64,000 nt of DNA from Ruminococcus flavefaciens (GTDB taxonomy: Bacteria; Bacillota; Clostridia; Oscillospirales; Ruminococcaceae): assembly GCA_002310115.1 (NCBI GenBank), contig DBYI01000022.1, positions 101,218 through 165,217 of the forward strand. Direction: 5' to 3'. Of this stretch, positions 41,974 to 50,770 are shown in pieces (within the stretch, counting starts at the first letter, position 1; every line of letters begins with the position of its first letter). The notes under the pieces are model-generated. The model did no database searches, had not been told where the DNA came from, and worked only from the letters and a program-made list of their open reading frames with translations. Both the position numbers and the translations under genes were made by a program.

Positions 41974-42002
41974 TTGACAAATTGTGACATAGTATGTATA
42001 AT
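41974..42002 (+). promoter_or_regulatory. Consensus promoter of the first cyclophilin-like gene
   Basis: TTGACA (41974-41979), 17-base spacer, TATAAT (41997-42002), divergent from the SRP RNA promoter. Confidence 0.88.
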
Positions 42003-42033
42003 GTAGGTAGTATACGCTTGAAAGGATAAATAA

Positions 42034-42834
42034 ATGATAAGAGGAAACCGAGTAGTTAGACTCATACTGATATTTACGCTTATTATGGGCGTTTCGTCTC
42101 TTGTAGTAATGCTTGCGGGGATGATGAAGGAGAGAAACAACAGTTACATTACCATAGTTCCCGAGGAAATGGAGCTTGTGCAGCTTGAAGAACCGAAAGA
42201 TGGTGATCCAATAGCCATTGTTGACACGACTCTAGGCGAGTTCAGATTCGTGCTCTATCCGGAATATTCTCCGAATGCCGTGAAAAACTTTACAGAACTA
42301 GCAGAACAGGGGTACTATGACAATACCTATGTATTCCATTCGGAAAGTGGAGTTTATTCTGCGGCTGGTGCTGCCAACAGGGATGGCAGCGCAAAGGACA
42401 GTTCCCATGAGCTTGTTGAGAGAGAGCTTCATCAGAACTTATGGCCTTTCAAGGGAGCGGTTCTTGCGATGAACACCACTATCAAGCAGAATTTCAAGGA
42501 AAAAATTATCGGTGGTGGTACCTATTATAATGGAAGCAGATTTATGTTGGTAAATACTGTTGCTTTTGACGACACTTTCAAGGAAGAGCTTCTGACTTAC
42601 TCAGAAAGTCAGGAACTTGCAAAGGCATTCATAGAAAAAGGCGGAGTTCCCAATTTTTCACAGCAGATGACGGTCATCGGTCAGACATACAGTGGAATTG
42701 AGGTTGTTGAAAAGCTTGCCTCACTGGAAACTAACAATATTGGAAATTATAAGTTCCCTGCTGAGGATGTTATGATAAATTCAGTTAAAATAAGTACTTA
42801 TTCTTTAGAAGAAGAGTCCTTAAAAGAGGATTAA
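42034..42834 (+). CDS. Membrane-anchored cyclophilin-like protein with a degenerate active site
   Basis: 266 residues: a membrane anchor (about 8-30) and then a single cyclophilin-type fold, seen from IAIVDTTLGEFRFVLYPEYS, AVKNFTELAEQGYYDNTYVFH and the late QQMTVIGQTYSGIEVVEKLA. The residues used in catalysis by active cyclophilins are missing: FHR reads FHS, and the QGGDP and GSQFFI motifs are absent or changed. It is probably not an active prolyl isomerase and may act as a chaperone-like or structural protein outside the membrane. AAAGGA precedes the ATG. The next gene, separately transcribed, encodes intact versions. Confidence 0.78.
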   Translation: MIRGNRVVRLILIFTLIMGVSSLVVMLAGMMKERNNSYITIVPEEMELVQLEEPKDGDPIAIVDTTLGEFRFVLYPEYSPNAVKNFTELAEQGYYDNTYVFHSESGVYSAAGAANRDGSAKDSSHELVERELHQNLWPFKGAVLAMNTTIKQNFKEKIIGGGTYYNGSRFMLVNTVAFDDTFKEELLTYSESQELAKAFIEKGGVPNFSQQMTVIGQTYSGIEVVEKLASLETNNIGNYKFPAEDVMINSVKISTYSLEEESLKED

Positions 42835-42900
42835 TAAGCTGAAAAAGCTTGATATGTATAAAAGTATCTGACAAATCAATACAAAAATATGCCCGAACTC

Positions 42901-42929
42901 TTTACAAATTGATTTTTTTGATGTATAAT
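42901..42929 (+). promoter_or_regulatory. Promoter of the double-cyclophilin lipoprotein gene
   Basis: TTTACA (42901-42906), 17-base spacer, TATAAT (42924-42929). Confidence 0.75.
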
Positions 42930-43015
42930 ATATTAGTTGAAGTATAATTATTTAATCCTGTTTGCGGACAAGCAAATGCTTAAAAAAGTCCGCTAAATCA
43001 TAAGGAGAGAATTAA

Positions 43016-44518
43016 ATGTTCAGAAAAGTTATATCAGGAATTTTCTGCATTGCTTTGGCTGCTTCGGCGTTTTCGTCATGCGGTCAGGATGCTAAGGATA
43101 CACAGATAACTGACGGTGATAAAGTCACAACTGCTGCTTCAGAAAATGATACTACAGTTGTTACTGAGCCGGTTACAGTCGAGAACGTAGATATCGCAAA
43201 CTTTACTGCTCCTGAAAAGGGAGATACCATTGTGGTTATGAAGGTAAAGGATTACGGTACTGTAAAGTTCAGACTTTTTCCCGAGTATGCAGACAAGGGC
43301 GTTGAGAATTTCGTTGAGCTTGCAAAAAAGGGTTACTATGACGGACTCAAGTTCCACAGGGTAATTACTGATTTTATGGTGCAGGGCGGTGACCCTCAGG
43401 GAATAGGAATCGGCGGCGAAAGCATCTGGGGAGGCAAGTTTGATGGCGGTACAGATCCGCACCTTATCCATGCGTCAGGAGCTCTTGCTTATGCTAACAG
43501 TGGTAGCACAGCTACCAACGGAAGCCAGTTTTATGTTGTAACGGGTACGAAGTACTCAAAAGAAGAACTGGACGAACTCGGACAGAGAGGCTATGCGCTG
43601 TCTGACAATGCAAAGAAGATATACGAAGAAACGGGAGGAGCACCGTGGCTTGACGGAAGCTATACAGTTTTTGGTCAGGTAATAGACGGCCTCGACGTTA
43701 TCTTTAAGATACAGAACGTGTCGGTTGACTCGAACAGTATGCCATACAAGGATCTCATTATGGAGTCTGTTACGGTGGGCGAATATGACGGCGAGGATAT
43801 ACGTTGGTATATCAGCGATTATGATGAGTTTGACGCCGACGAAATAAGGAATTCAACAGGTAAGGAAAATCTTACCATTGCAAACTTTACTGCCCCAAAG
43901 GAGGGTGAGAAGGTCGTAAGCCTTAAGGTAAAGGGCTATGATAAAGAAATAAAAATCAAGCTCTTCCCCGAATATGCGGAAAAAGGCGTTGAGAACTTTA
44001 TCACTCTTGCGGAGCGTGGATATTATGATGGCCTTACCTTCCACAGAGTAATTAAGGACTTCATGATACAGGGCGGTGATCCGAAAGGTGACGGTACCGG
44101 AGGCGAATGCATATTTGAAAAGGGCTTCGATGACAATGATACTGACCCGCATCTAATTCATGCGGCAGGAGCTGTCGCTTATGCGAACAGTGGCTCTACA
44201 GCCAGCAACGGAAGCCAGTTCTATATCGTAACAGGAGAAGTTTACGATAAGGAGCATATTGATCAGTTGAAGGAAAGCGGCTACGCATTTACCGAGAATG
44301 AGGCTGAGATCTATTCAACATATGGTGGAGCACCGTGGCTTGACGGAAGCTATACAATTTTCGGTCAGGTATACGATGGTCTTGACATAGTATTCAAAAT
44401 TCAGGAAATAGAGACAGGCAACAACGATAAGCCTGCTGAGGACGTTATAATAGAGAAAGTAACAGTATCGGACTTCAGCGGCGGAGATGTTCACTGGAAC
44501 ATCAAGGATTATAATTGA
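43016..44518 (+). CDS. Lipoprotein with two tandem cyclophilin-type prolyl isomerase domains
   Basis: 500 residues. A lipoprotein signal ends at SSCGQ (Cys about 22). Two full cyclophilin domains follow (about 65-265 and 290-490), each with the catalytic sequence: FHRVITDFMVQGGDPQG and NGSQFYVVTG in the first, FHRVIKDFMIQGGDPKG and NGSQFYIVTG in the second. The two are clearly duplicates, down to the shared GGAPWLDGSYT and TDPHLIHA. The protein should assist folding of exported proteins at the outer face of the membrane. AAGGAGAG lies before the ATG. The tandem arrangement in one lipoprotein is uncommon. Confidence 0.93.
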   Translation: MFRKVISGIFCIALAASAFSSCGQDAKDTQITDGDKVTTAASENDTTVVTEPVTVENVDIANFTAPEKGDTIVVMKVKDYGTVKFRLFPEYADKGVENFVELAKKGYYDGLKFHRVITDFMVQGGDPQGIGIGGESIWGGKFDGGTDPHLIHASGALAYANSGSTATNGSQFYVVTGTKYSKEELDELGQRGYALSDNAKKIYEETGGAPWLDGSYTVFGQVIDGLDVIFKIQNVSVDSNSMPYKDLIMESVTVGEYDGEDIRWYISDYDEFDADEIRNSTGKENLTIANFTAPKEGEKVVSLKVKGYDKEIKIKLFPEYAEKGVENFITLAERGYYDGLTFHRVIKDFMIQGGDPKGDGTGGECIFEKGFDDNDTDPHLIHAAGAVAYANSGSTASNGSQFYIVTGEVYDKEHIDQLKESGYAFTENEAEIYSTYGGAPWLDGSYTIFGQVYDGLDIVFKIQEIETGNNDKPAEDVIIEKVTVSDFSGGDVHWNIKDYN

Positions 44519-44634
44519 TTTTTCGGACGGGTGTCCGATGATATGTGTATTTATCTGACCTTCAGTGTCAGGGAACAAAAGAAAGAAATTCGGGAAAAAA
44601 TACAGATGACCCGAAAAATAAGGAGAGAAAATAT

Positions 44635-45939
44635 TTGGATAAGTTTGTTGTAAAAGGCGGAAGACGCCTTGAAGGTGAAGTTACCATAAGCGGAGCCAAG
44701 AATGCAGCTGTAGCTATTCTTCCCGCAGTCATACTTTCAGATGAACCTTGCGTTGTGGAAAATGTACCTTACATCAGCGATGTCAGGATCTGTCTCCATA
44801 TTCTTGAGGAAATGGGTGCTCAGGTTGAGAAAATAGACAAGGATGCATACAGAATAGATCCTACAACTATAAGTAAGTTCTGTGTGCCTTATGAGTACGC
44901 AAGAAAAATGCGTGCCTCATATTACTTCCTCGGAGCTCTTCTGGGCAAGTTCAATAAGGCAAGAGTATCAATGCCAGGCGGATGTCCCCTCGGAGACCGT
45001 CCCATAGACCAGCACCTTAAAGCTTTCACAGCTCTCGGTGCGGAGTATACACTCAGTCAGGGCATGGTAGATCTTGTTGCGGATAAACTTACAGGAAATC
45101 AGATATTCTTCGACGTTGTTACCGTCGGAGCTACAATGAATGCTATGCTTGCCGCCGTAAAAGCTGAGGGGCTAACAATAATCGAAAATGCTGCTAAGGA
45201 GCCGCATATCGTTGATCTTGCCAACTTTCTAAACTCTATGGGCGCAAACATCATGGGCGCAGGTACGGACGTTATCAAGATCAGAGGTGTTGAGCACCTT
45301 CACGGTACTAATTATGCTGTTATCCCCGATCAGATAGAGGCAGGTACTTTTATGGTGGCTGTTGCCGCTACAAAGGGTGATGTTCTTATAAAGAATGTTA
45401 TTCCTAAGCATCTTGAGTCAATCACAAAGAAGCTTGAAAAGATCGGTGTAAACATCGAGCAGTTCGATGACAGCATAAGAGTATGGGTTGATGGGCCACT
45501 GATTAAGACAAATGTCAAGACCGCTCCGCATCCAGGATTCCCTACGGATATGCAGTCTCAGATAGCAACTCTTCTTTGTCTTGCACAGGGTACGAGCATT
45601 ATTACTGAGAATATCTGGGAGCAGCGTTTCCGTTACGTTGATGAACTTAGAAGAATGGGCGCGGATATTACAGTAAATGGCAAGGTCGCTCTAATCGAGG
45701 GCACAGGAAAGCTCATGGGAGCTCCCGTAAAGGCGTGTGACCTCAGAGCTGGAGCTGCGCTTATAATTGCAGGACTTGCTGCAAGTGGCGTTACTGAAAT
45801 AGAGGATATCTACCATATCGAAAGAGGCTATGACTGCATGGAAGGAAAGCTTCGTGCTCTCGGTGCTGATATAGAAAAGGTAAGCGTTCCAGATAAGGCT
45901 GAGGAAACTAAGTCTGACAGTACAAAAGCTGCTGTTTAA
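44635..45939 (+). CDS. murA: UDP-N-acetylglucosamine 1-carboxyvinyltransferase
   Basis: 434 residues from a TTG at 44635, with AAGGAGAG about 9 bases upstream; the frame is open further upstream but without a site, and MurA normally begins with this segment (DKFVVKGGRRLEGEV). The enzyme transfers enolpyruvate from PEP to UDP-GlcNAc, the first committed step of peptidoglycan synthesis. The loop Cys attacked by fosfomycin is present (Cys117 in MPGGCPLGDRPIDQHL). Other landmarks are SGAKNAAVAILPA, and late PHPGFPTDMQ and ENIWEQRF. The C-terminus has a short Lys/Glu-rich tail. Whether the upstream lipoprotein is co-transcribed is unclear; the gap is 116 bp without a terminator. Confidence 0.96.
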   Translation: MDKFVVKGGRRLEGEVTISGAKNAAVAILPAVILSDEPCVVENVPYISDVRICLHILEEMGAQVEKIDKDAYRIDPTTISKFCVPYEYARKMRASYYFLGALLGKFNKARVSMPGGCPLGDRPIDQHLKAFTALGAEYTLSQGMVDLVADKLTGNQIFFDVVTVGATMNAMLAAVKAEGLTIIENAAKEPHIVDLANFLNSMGANIMGAGTDVIKIRGVEHLHGTNYAVIPDQIEAGTFMVAVAATKGDVLIKNVIPKHLESITKKLEKIGVNIEQFDDSIRVWVDGPLIKTNVKTAPHPGFPTDMQSQIATLLCLAQGTSIITENIWEQRFRYVDELRRMGADITVNGKVALIEGTGKLMGAPVKACDLRAGAALIIAGLAASGVTEIEDIYHIERGYDCMEGKLRALGADIEKVSVPDKAEETKSDSTKAAV

Positions 45940-45951
45940 ATAAGAATTATG

Positions 45952-45980
45952 GCTGCTACACGATAGTGTGGCAGCTTTTT
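45952..45980 (+). terminator. Intrinsic terminator after murA
   Basis: A 10-bp stem (45952-45961 with 45966-45975), GATA loop, followed by TTTTT. Confidence 0.9.
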
Positions 45981-46055
45981 CGTCGATATCCGGTATTATA
46001 ATTTGCAGTGTATGCTGTCAAGGCAGTTGTTCCCGTGGAATAATAAAGGAGATAT

Positions 46056-47402
46056 ATGCAGGAAAATAATAAAGAAATATATAAAAAACTGTTTACAATA
46101 GTTGCGCCAATTGCCTTCCAGTACTTCATGTCGTCGCTGGTATCGGCTTCGGACGCTTTTATGCTTGGTTTCTTAAATCAGGATTCGCTCTCGGCTTCGT
46201 CGCTTGCTAGTCAGATAGCTTTTGTGTATGGGCTTTTCATTATGGCTTTCGTATCGGGATGTAATGTCCTTGCGGCGCAGTACTGGGGAAAAAAGGACAA
46301 AAAGACCGTTGAGGAGGTTCTTGCGGTAACGATGCGCTATTCACTTATCGTAGGAGCCATTTTTACTTTTGCGGCACTTATAGCTCCGTGCAGTATCATG
46401 CGTTTTTTCACTAATGACAGTGAGCTCATTCGGCTTGGTGGTATCTATTTACGGACCGTAGCATTTTCGTATATACTCGCAGGATTTTCGCAGGGCTATT
46501 TTGGAATTATGAAGGTCTGTGACCTTGCGGGACTTAGCTCCCTTATTGGAAGCCTTGCTGTGATATTGAATATATCTCTTAATGCGCTGCTTATTTTTGG
46601 TATTGGTCCTTTCCCTGAAATGGGTATTGCAGGAGCTGCTCTTGCTACTGTAATTACCCGTGCATTCGAGTGTGTGTTTATTTTGGTAGTGATGATACGC
46701 GGAAAATGTCTGCCCCTCAGGCTGGGAAAGCTGTTTAATCTTAATAACAAGCCGTTGCATAAGGATTATATAAGGTACACAGTGCCACTTCTGCTTAACC
46801 AACTTGGCTGGGGCGGTGGTGTTACAATGTACTCTGTCATAATGGGAAGGTTGGGAACTGACGCTGTTGCAGCAAATTCCATTGCTAGCATTGTTCGCAG
46901 TATGATAGCAAGCCTATGTTGGGGTATTGCTTCAGGTGTAGGTATAATTATTGGCGGCATGCTAGGCAGGAATGAGATAGCTGAGGCCAAAAAGGCTGGT
47001 GGAAAGTTCGTACGGTTGTCAATTTGGATAGGCGTTGGCTCAGGAATTGTTATACTGATGGTAACTCCGCTTATCCTAAATGTAATATCTCTCAATGACA
47101 AGGCACAGTATTATCTGAAGTTTATGATGCTGATGGCAGCTTATTATATTATAGGAAACTCACTAAATTCTACGGTTATCGGCGGCCTCTTTCCTGCAGG
47201 TGGAGATACGAGATTTGGTATGATATGCGATATTGTGACTCTTTGGTGCGTTGTGGTGCCAATGGGAATGATAGCTGCGTTCTGGCTTAAGCTTCCAGTA
47301 CTTGCAGTGGCTTTTATACTCACTCTGGATGAGTTTGTAAAAATACCTGCGGTATATCGCCATTACGTGAAGTATAAATGGCTGAAGAACATTACAAGAT
47401 AA
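46056..47402 (+). CDS. MATE-family efflux transporter
   Basis: 448 residues with twelve membrane helices in two matching halves of six; first half MSSLVSASDAFMLGFLNQDS and second half LNQLGWGGGVTMYSVIMGRLG. The family exports drugs or metabolites in exchange for Na+ or H+. The substrate is unpredictable. AAAGGAG lies 5 bases before the ATG. The gene is monocistronic between two terminators. Confidence 0.92.
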   Translation: MQENNKEIYKKLFTIVAPIAFQYFMSSLVSASDAFMLGFLNQDSLSASSLASQIAFVYGLFIMAFVSGCNVLAAQYWGKKDKKTVEEVLAVTMRYSLIVGAIFTFAALIAPCSIMRFFTNDSELIRLGGIYLRTVAFSYILAGFSQGYFGIMKVCDLAGLSSLIGSLAVILNISLNALLIFGIGPFPEMGIAGAALATVITRAFECVFILVVMIRGKCLPLRLGKLFNLNNKPLHKDYIRYTVPLLLNQLGWGGGVTMYSVIMGRLGTDAVAANSIASIVRSMIASLCWGIASGVGIIIGGMLGRNEIAEAKKAGGKFVRLSIWIGVGSGIVILMVTPLILNVISLNDKAQYYLKFMMLMAAYYIIGNSLNSTVIGGLFPAGGDTRFGMICDIVTLWCVVVPMGMIAAFWLKLPVLAVAFILTLDEFVKIPAVYRHYVKYKWLKNITR

Positions 47403-47480
47403 CTATTAGCTTGTATGGACGATATCGATCGTTTGTAAACTTATCATCATATATACCGGACTTATAATATTTGACCATAA

Positions 47481-47517
47481 AAATAAAGGCAGTTCAATTG
47501 ATGAACCGCCTTTATTT
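47481..47517. terminator. Bidirectional intrinsic terminator
   Basis: A stem of about 15 bp with one mismatch (47481-47496 with 47502-47517), A-rich before and T-rich after, lies between MATE and tetR-like genes. Confidence 0.88.
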
Positions 47518-47554
47518 TTATGTTTTTAATATATTAATTCTGTGAAGATCCACA

Positions 47555-48166
47555 TTATTTTCCGTTGCCTTCATGCTGAGATATTATCAGCTTTATGGAA
47601 TTGTAAAGGTATGGCTTGAGCTCTTTTAGAGTGCAGGGTTCGCTGTAGAGTATTGCCGAATAGCAGGTGGAACTTACTAGTTCTATTATCATAAAAAGCA
47701 TTATCTCAGGATCTTTTATACCTTTCGGAGCGTCCTCAAGCATTTTGTTATATACTGAAGAGAAGTCAATGTCGTCTTCGGAAACAGGTGATGTTATGGC
47801 GTTCTTAAATATTCCCCAGCTTAGGTTTTTTGATATGAACGTGAGCAGAGACTGGTTTTCGCAGAGCTGATTCAAGATATTATCGATGATACTGATTATC
47901 TTTTCCTCGAATGGGAGTTTCTCTAGCTTGTCACCAAGGTCACTTAGAGCATTTTTGAAAAGCTGACTGGATTTATGTGAAACTAGCTTATTGCGTATGT
48001 CATATTTGTCTTTGAAATACAGATAAAACGTGCCTTTTGCAACACCTGCCTTACTTACGATGTCGGTTATGGAAGTCTTGCTGAAACCTTTAGTTGTAAA
48101 AAATTCAAAAGCAGTCTTGAGGAGAGAGTTTTCTTTGATTTTTTTATTAATATCGACTTTTCCCAT
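47555..48166 (-). CDS. TetR/AcrR-family repressor
   Basis: 203 residues. The N-terminal DNA-binding domain is clear: LLKTAFEFFTTKGFSKTSI, then DIVSKAGVAKGTFYLYFKDK with the conserved GTFYLYF recognition-helix end. The remainder is a ligand-binding helical domain with no recognisable specificity. Divergent to an MMPL transporter and a secreted repeat protein, with three TGAC-N5-GTCA dyads in between, one of them covering the transporter promoter. Repression of the transporter operon and self-control are therefore likely. Its own promoter is at 48315-48343. Confidence 0.93.
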   Translation of the reverse strand: MGKVDINKKIKENSLLKTAFEFFTTKGFSKTSITDIVSKAGVAKGTFYLYFKDKYDIRNKLVSHKSSQLFKNALSDLGDKLEKLPFEEKIISIIDNILNQLCENQSLLTFISKNLSWGIFKNAITSPVSEDDIDFSSVYNKMLEDAPKGIKDPEIMLFMIIELVSSTCYSAILYSEPCTLKELKPYLYNSIKLIISQHEGNGK

Positions 48167-48314
48167 TTTAACGCACCTTTCTTGCAGCTAATTTTTCAAA
48201 TTTGCTGTTTTGGCTTAGTGATCAGAAGTGGTAGTATTATAATTATTGTTATTTTCTGCTTAGTAATTACTCAGATTGTAATTACCTTGCAAGAGCCTGA
48301 TCAGTTCTAAATTA

Positions 48315-48343
48315 ATTATAGCCCGAAAAAATGTAAGTGTCAA
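48315..48343 (-). promoter_or_regulatory. Promoter of the tetR-like gene
   Basis: TTGACA (48338-48343), 17-base spacer, TATAAT (48315-48320), on the minus strand. Confidence 0.85.
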
Positions 48344-48354
48344 GGGCGTAAAAC

Positions 48355-48367
48355 TGACCAACAGTCA
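48355..48367. promoter_or_regulatory. TetR operator candidate O1
   Basis: TGACCAACAGTCA, the exact reverse complement of O3. It lies just upstream of the -35 box of the tetR-like gene. Confidence 0.7.
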
Positions 48368-48408
48368 AACTGCTTTTTACACCGGATTTGTGCATTTGCA
48401 CAAAAATA

Positions 48409-48421
48409 TGACCAAGAGTCA
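48409..48421. promoter_or_regulatory. TetR operator candidate O2
   Basis: TGACCAAGAGTCA, one base different from O1. It lies midway between O1 and O3. Confidence 0.65.
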
Positions 48422-48440
48422 TTTATTTACGCTCGAAGTA

Positions 48441-48469
48441 TTGACTGTTGGTCAGTTATAGAGTATACT
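48441..48469 (+). promoter_or_regulatory. Promoter of the MMPL operon overlapped by operator O3
   Basis: TTGACT (48441-48446), 17-base spacer, TATACT (48464-48469). Operator O3, TGACTGTTGGTCA (48442-48454), covers the -35 box and part of the spacer, so bound repressor would exclude RNA polymerase. Confidence 0.85.
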
Positions 48470-48500
48470 ATGAAATAACAACAAACAGGGCAAATATTGA

Positions 48501-48647
48501 ATGTCCGTGAGCTTTAAAAATTTGTTTTCCCTGAAAAACCCGATCCCTAAAGAGTTTATTATGCCGACCATATTTGTCGGAGAAATTGGTTCACGGACTT
48601 CCAATATGTGCTCTGAATATGCAAAGAAAGGAACGATAGTATGCTAA
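48501..48647 (+). CDS. Possible 48-residue leader peptide overlapping the MMPL start
   Basis: A complete frame, starting MSVSFKNLFSLKNPIPKEF and ending SEYAKKGTIVC, whose TAA overlaps the start of the MMPL gene (ATGCTAA). Only a weak CAGGG lies 10 bases upstream. The same stretch contains a long inverted repeat (48492-48512 with 48589-48609) and an inner CCGAC/GTCGG stem, so it may instead be a structured leader RNA. Coding status is uncertain. Confidence 0.25.
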   Translation: MSVSFKNLFSLKNPIPKEFIMPTIFVGEIGSRTSNMCSEYAKKGTIVC

Positions 48648-50749
48648 AATTCGGTGAATGGATTGTAAAGCATCGTGCGCTCATACTTATTATTGGAGTG
48701 CTTCTGCTTATCCCATCAACTCTTGGATATGTGAAAACACGTGTAAATTATGATATACTCTCATATCTTCCGAAAGATATAAACACAATGGTAGGACAGG
48801 ATATTCTTAAAGAGGATTTCGGGCAGGGGGGCTTTTCTCTTGTAATGTTGGAAGGCATGAGCGACAGGGATGTTGCGGAGACTGCAGATAAAATTAAGAC
48901 AGTGGATCATGTTTCCGATGTTATATGCTATCAATCCATGACAGGTTGTAATATTCCTAAGGAGATACTTCCAGAGAATATATATGATTTCTTCAATCAT
49001 GGGGATAATACCCTTATGGCGGTATTCTTCGACGATACGACCTCTGCTGACGGAACTCTTGCTGCAGTTGAAGAAATGAGGAGCATCACTTCGGGACAGT
49101 GCTTCATCAGTGGCATGTCGGCCCTGACTCTTGACATGAAGAACATTACTCAAAGTGAGACTCTTATTTATGCGCTTATTGCAGTGATACTAACAAGTAT
49201 AGTACTTATACTGACTATGGATTCTTTTCTTATTCCAGTATTCTTCATGCTAAGCATAGGATTTGCTGTAGTCTGGAACCTTGGCTCGAACATATTTCTC
49301 GGCGAGATATCTTTTATCACACAGGCTCTGGCAATGGTCTTACAGTTGGGTGTTACTATGGACTACTCAATCTTCTTGTGGCACAGTTACAAAGAGCAGC
49401 AGAAGTATTTTCCTGACAGCAAGCAGGAGGCAATGGCTCATGCTGTTGCGGCAACTATAACATCAGTTGTGGGAAGTTCCTTCACAACAGTTGCTGGTTT
49501 CCTTGCAATGTGCTTTATGACATTTACCCTTGGACTAGACCTCGGTCTTGTTATGGCAAAGGGTGTTATATGCGGCGTTATTGCTTGTGTAACTGTACTT
49601 CCTGCTATGATTCTTGTATTCGAGAAGGCAATTGCGGCAACTTCACACAGGGATTTCTTTCCAGCATTCAAGCGTACTTCTTCTTTTATAGCAAAGCATT
49701 CATGGGCTTTCCTCACAATTGCGATAGTCCTGCTGATACCTGCCTTTTTTGGCAACAATCACTATGACGTATACTATAAACTAGACAGCACACTCCCCTC
49801 TTATCTGCAGAGCGTTACCGCAAACACAAAGCTTGCGGAGGATTATAACATGAACAGTACACATATACTTATGTTTGATTCGTCTATGAGCGCTAAAGAC
49901 GCTAATAAAATGATGAACGATATAAAGAATGTGGACGGAGTTCAGTTCGTAGTTGGTTTCAATTCGTTAGTTGGTTCTGCAATTCCCGAAGAAGTCGTTC
50001 CCGACGAATTGAAAAGCGTACTCAAGAGTGATAAATGGCAGCTTATGCTCATAGGATCAGAGTATGAAGTAGCCTCAGATGAGGTAAACTCTCAGGTCGC
50101 AAGGCTCAATGATATCGCTTCTGGCTATGATAGCGGAAGTATGCTTATAGGTGAAGCACCTGCAACAAAGGATCTTATAACTATAACAGACAGGGATTTC
50201 AAAATAGTTAACTTACTTTCAATAGCGGCTATATTCCTTATAATTGCATTCACATTCAAATCTATATCGCTTCCTGTGATACTTGTTTCAGTCATAGAGC
50301 TTGCAATAATGATAAACCTCGGCACTGCTTATTATACAGGTTCTAAGCTCTCATTTATAGCTCCTATAGTAATAGGAACAATACAGCTCGGTGCTACTGT
50401 TGACTATGCGATACTTATGACAACAAGATACCGCACCGAAAGGCACAGTGGTAAGGAGAAAAAGGATGCAGTCGGTGTAGCACTCGGAACTTCAATTAAG
50501 TCTATAATAACATCAGCGCTAGGTTTCTTTGCAGCGACTGTAGGTGTTGCAGCTTACTCAGATATTGGACTTATTTCGGAACTGTGTATGCTTCTTGCAA
50601 GAGGTGCTCTTATCTCGATGGTTGTAGTTGTAACAGTGCTTCCATCAATGTTCATGGTATTTGACAAGGTCATATGCAAGACCAGCGCTGGCTTTGTACA
50701 GAAGGACAATGACGAAAGAAAGCATCATCATATATTTCGGATTGCGTAA
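48641..50749 (+). CDS. MMPL/RND-family membrane transporter
   Basis: 702 residues with twelve membrane helices in two halves of six, each half with a large extracytoplasmic loop after helix 1 (about 35-165 and 370-500). Motifs typical of MMPL proteins: LQLGVTMDYSIFLWHSYKEQ and the matching IQLGATVDYAILMTTRYRTER. Members export lipids, glycolipids or peptides using proton motive force. AAAGGA lies about 9 bases before the ATG. It is followed after 21 bp by the secreted heptad-repeat protein in the same operon, a frequent pairing in Firmicutes. Confidence 0.92.
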   Translation: MLKFGEWIVKHRALILIIGVLLLIPSTLGYVKTRVNYDILSYLPKDINTMVGQDILKEDFGQGGFSLVMLEGMSDRDVAETADKIKTVDHVSDVICYQSMTGCNIPKEILPENIYDFFNHGDNTLMAVFFDDTTSADGTLAAVEEMRSITSGQCFISGMSALTLDMKNITQSETLIYALIAVILTSIVLILTMDSFLIPVFFMLSIGFAVVWNLGSNIFLGEISFITQALAMVLQLGVTMDYSIFLWHSYKEQQKYFPDSKQEAMAHAVAATITSVVGSSFTTVAGFLAMCFMTFTLGLDLGLVMAKGVICGVIACVTVLPAMILVFEKAIAATSHRDFFPAFKRTSSFIAKHSWAFLTIAIVLLIPAFFGNNHYDVYYKLDSTLPSYLQSVTANTKLAEDYNMNSTHILMFDSSMSAKDANKMMNDIKNVDGVQFVVGFNSLVGSAIPEEVVPDELKSVLKSDKWQLMLIGSEYEVASDEVNSQVARLNDIASGYDSGSMLIGEAPATKDLITITDRDFKIVNLLSIAAIFLIIAFTFKSISLPVILVSVIELAIMINLGTAYYTGSKLSFIAPIVIGTIQLGATVDYAILMTTRYRTERHSGKEKKDAVGVALGTSIKSIITSALGFFAATVGVAAYSDIGLISELCMLLARGALISMVVVVTVLPSMFMVFDKVICKTSAGFVQKDNDERKHHHIFRIA

Positions 50750-50770
50750 ACTTATAAAGGAGTGACGGAT

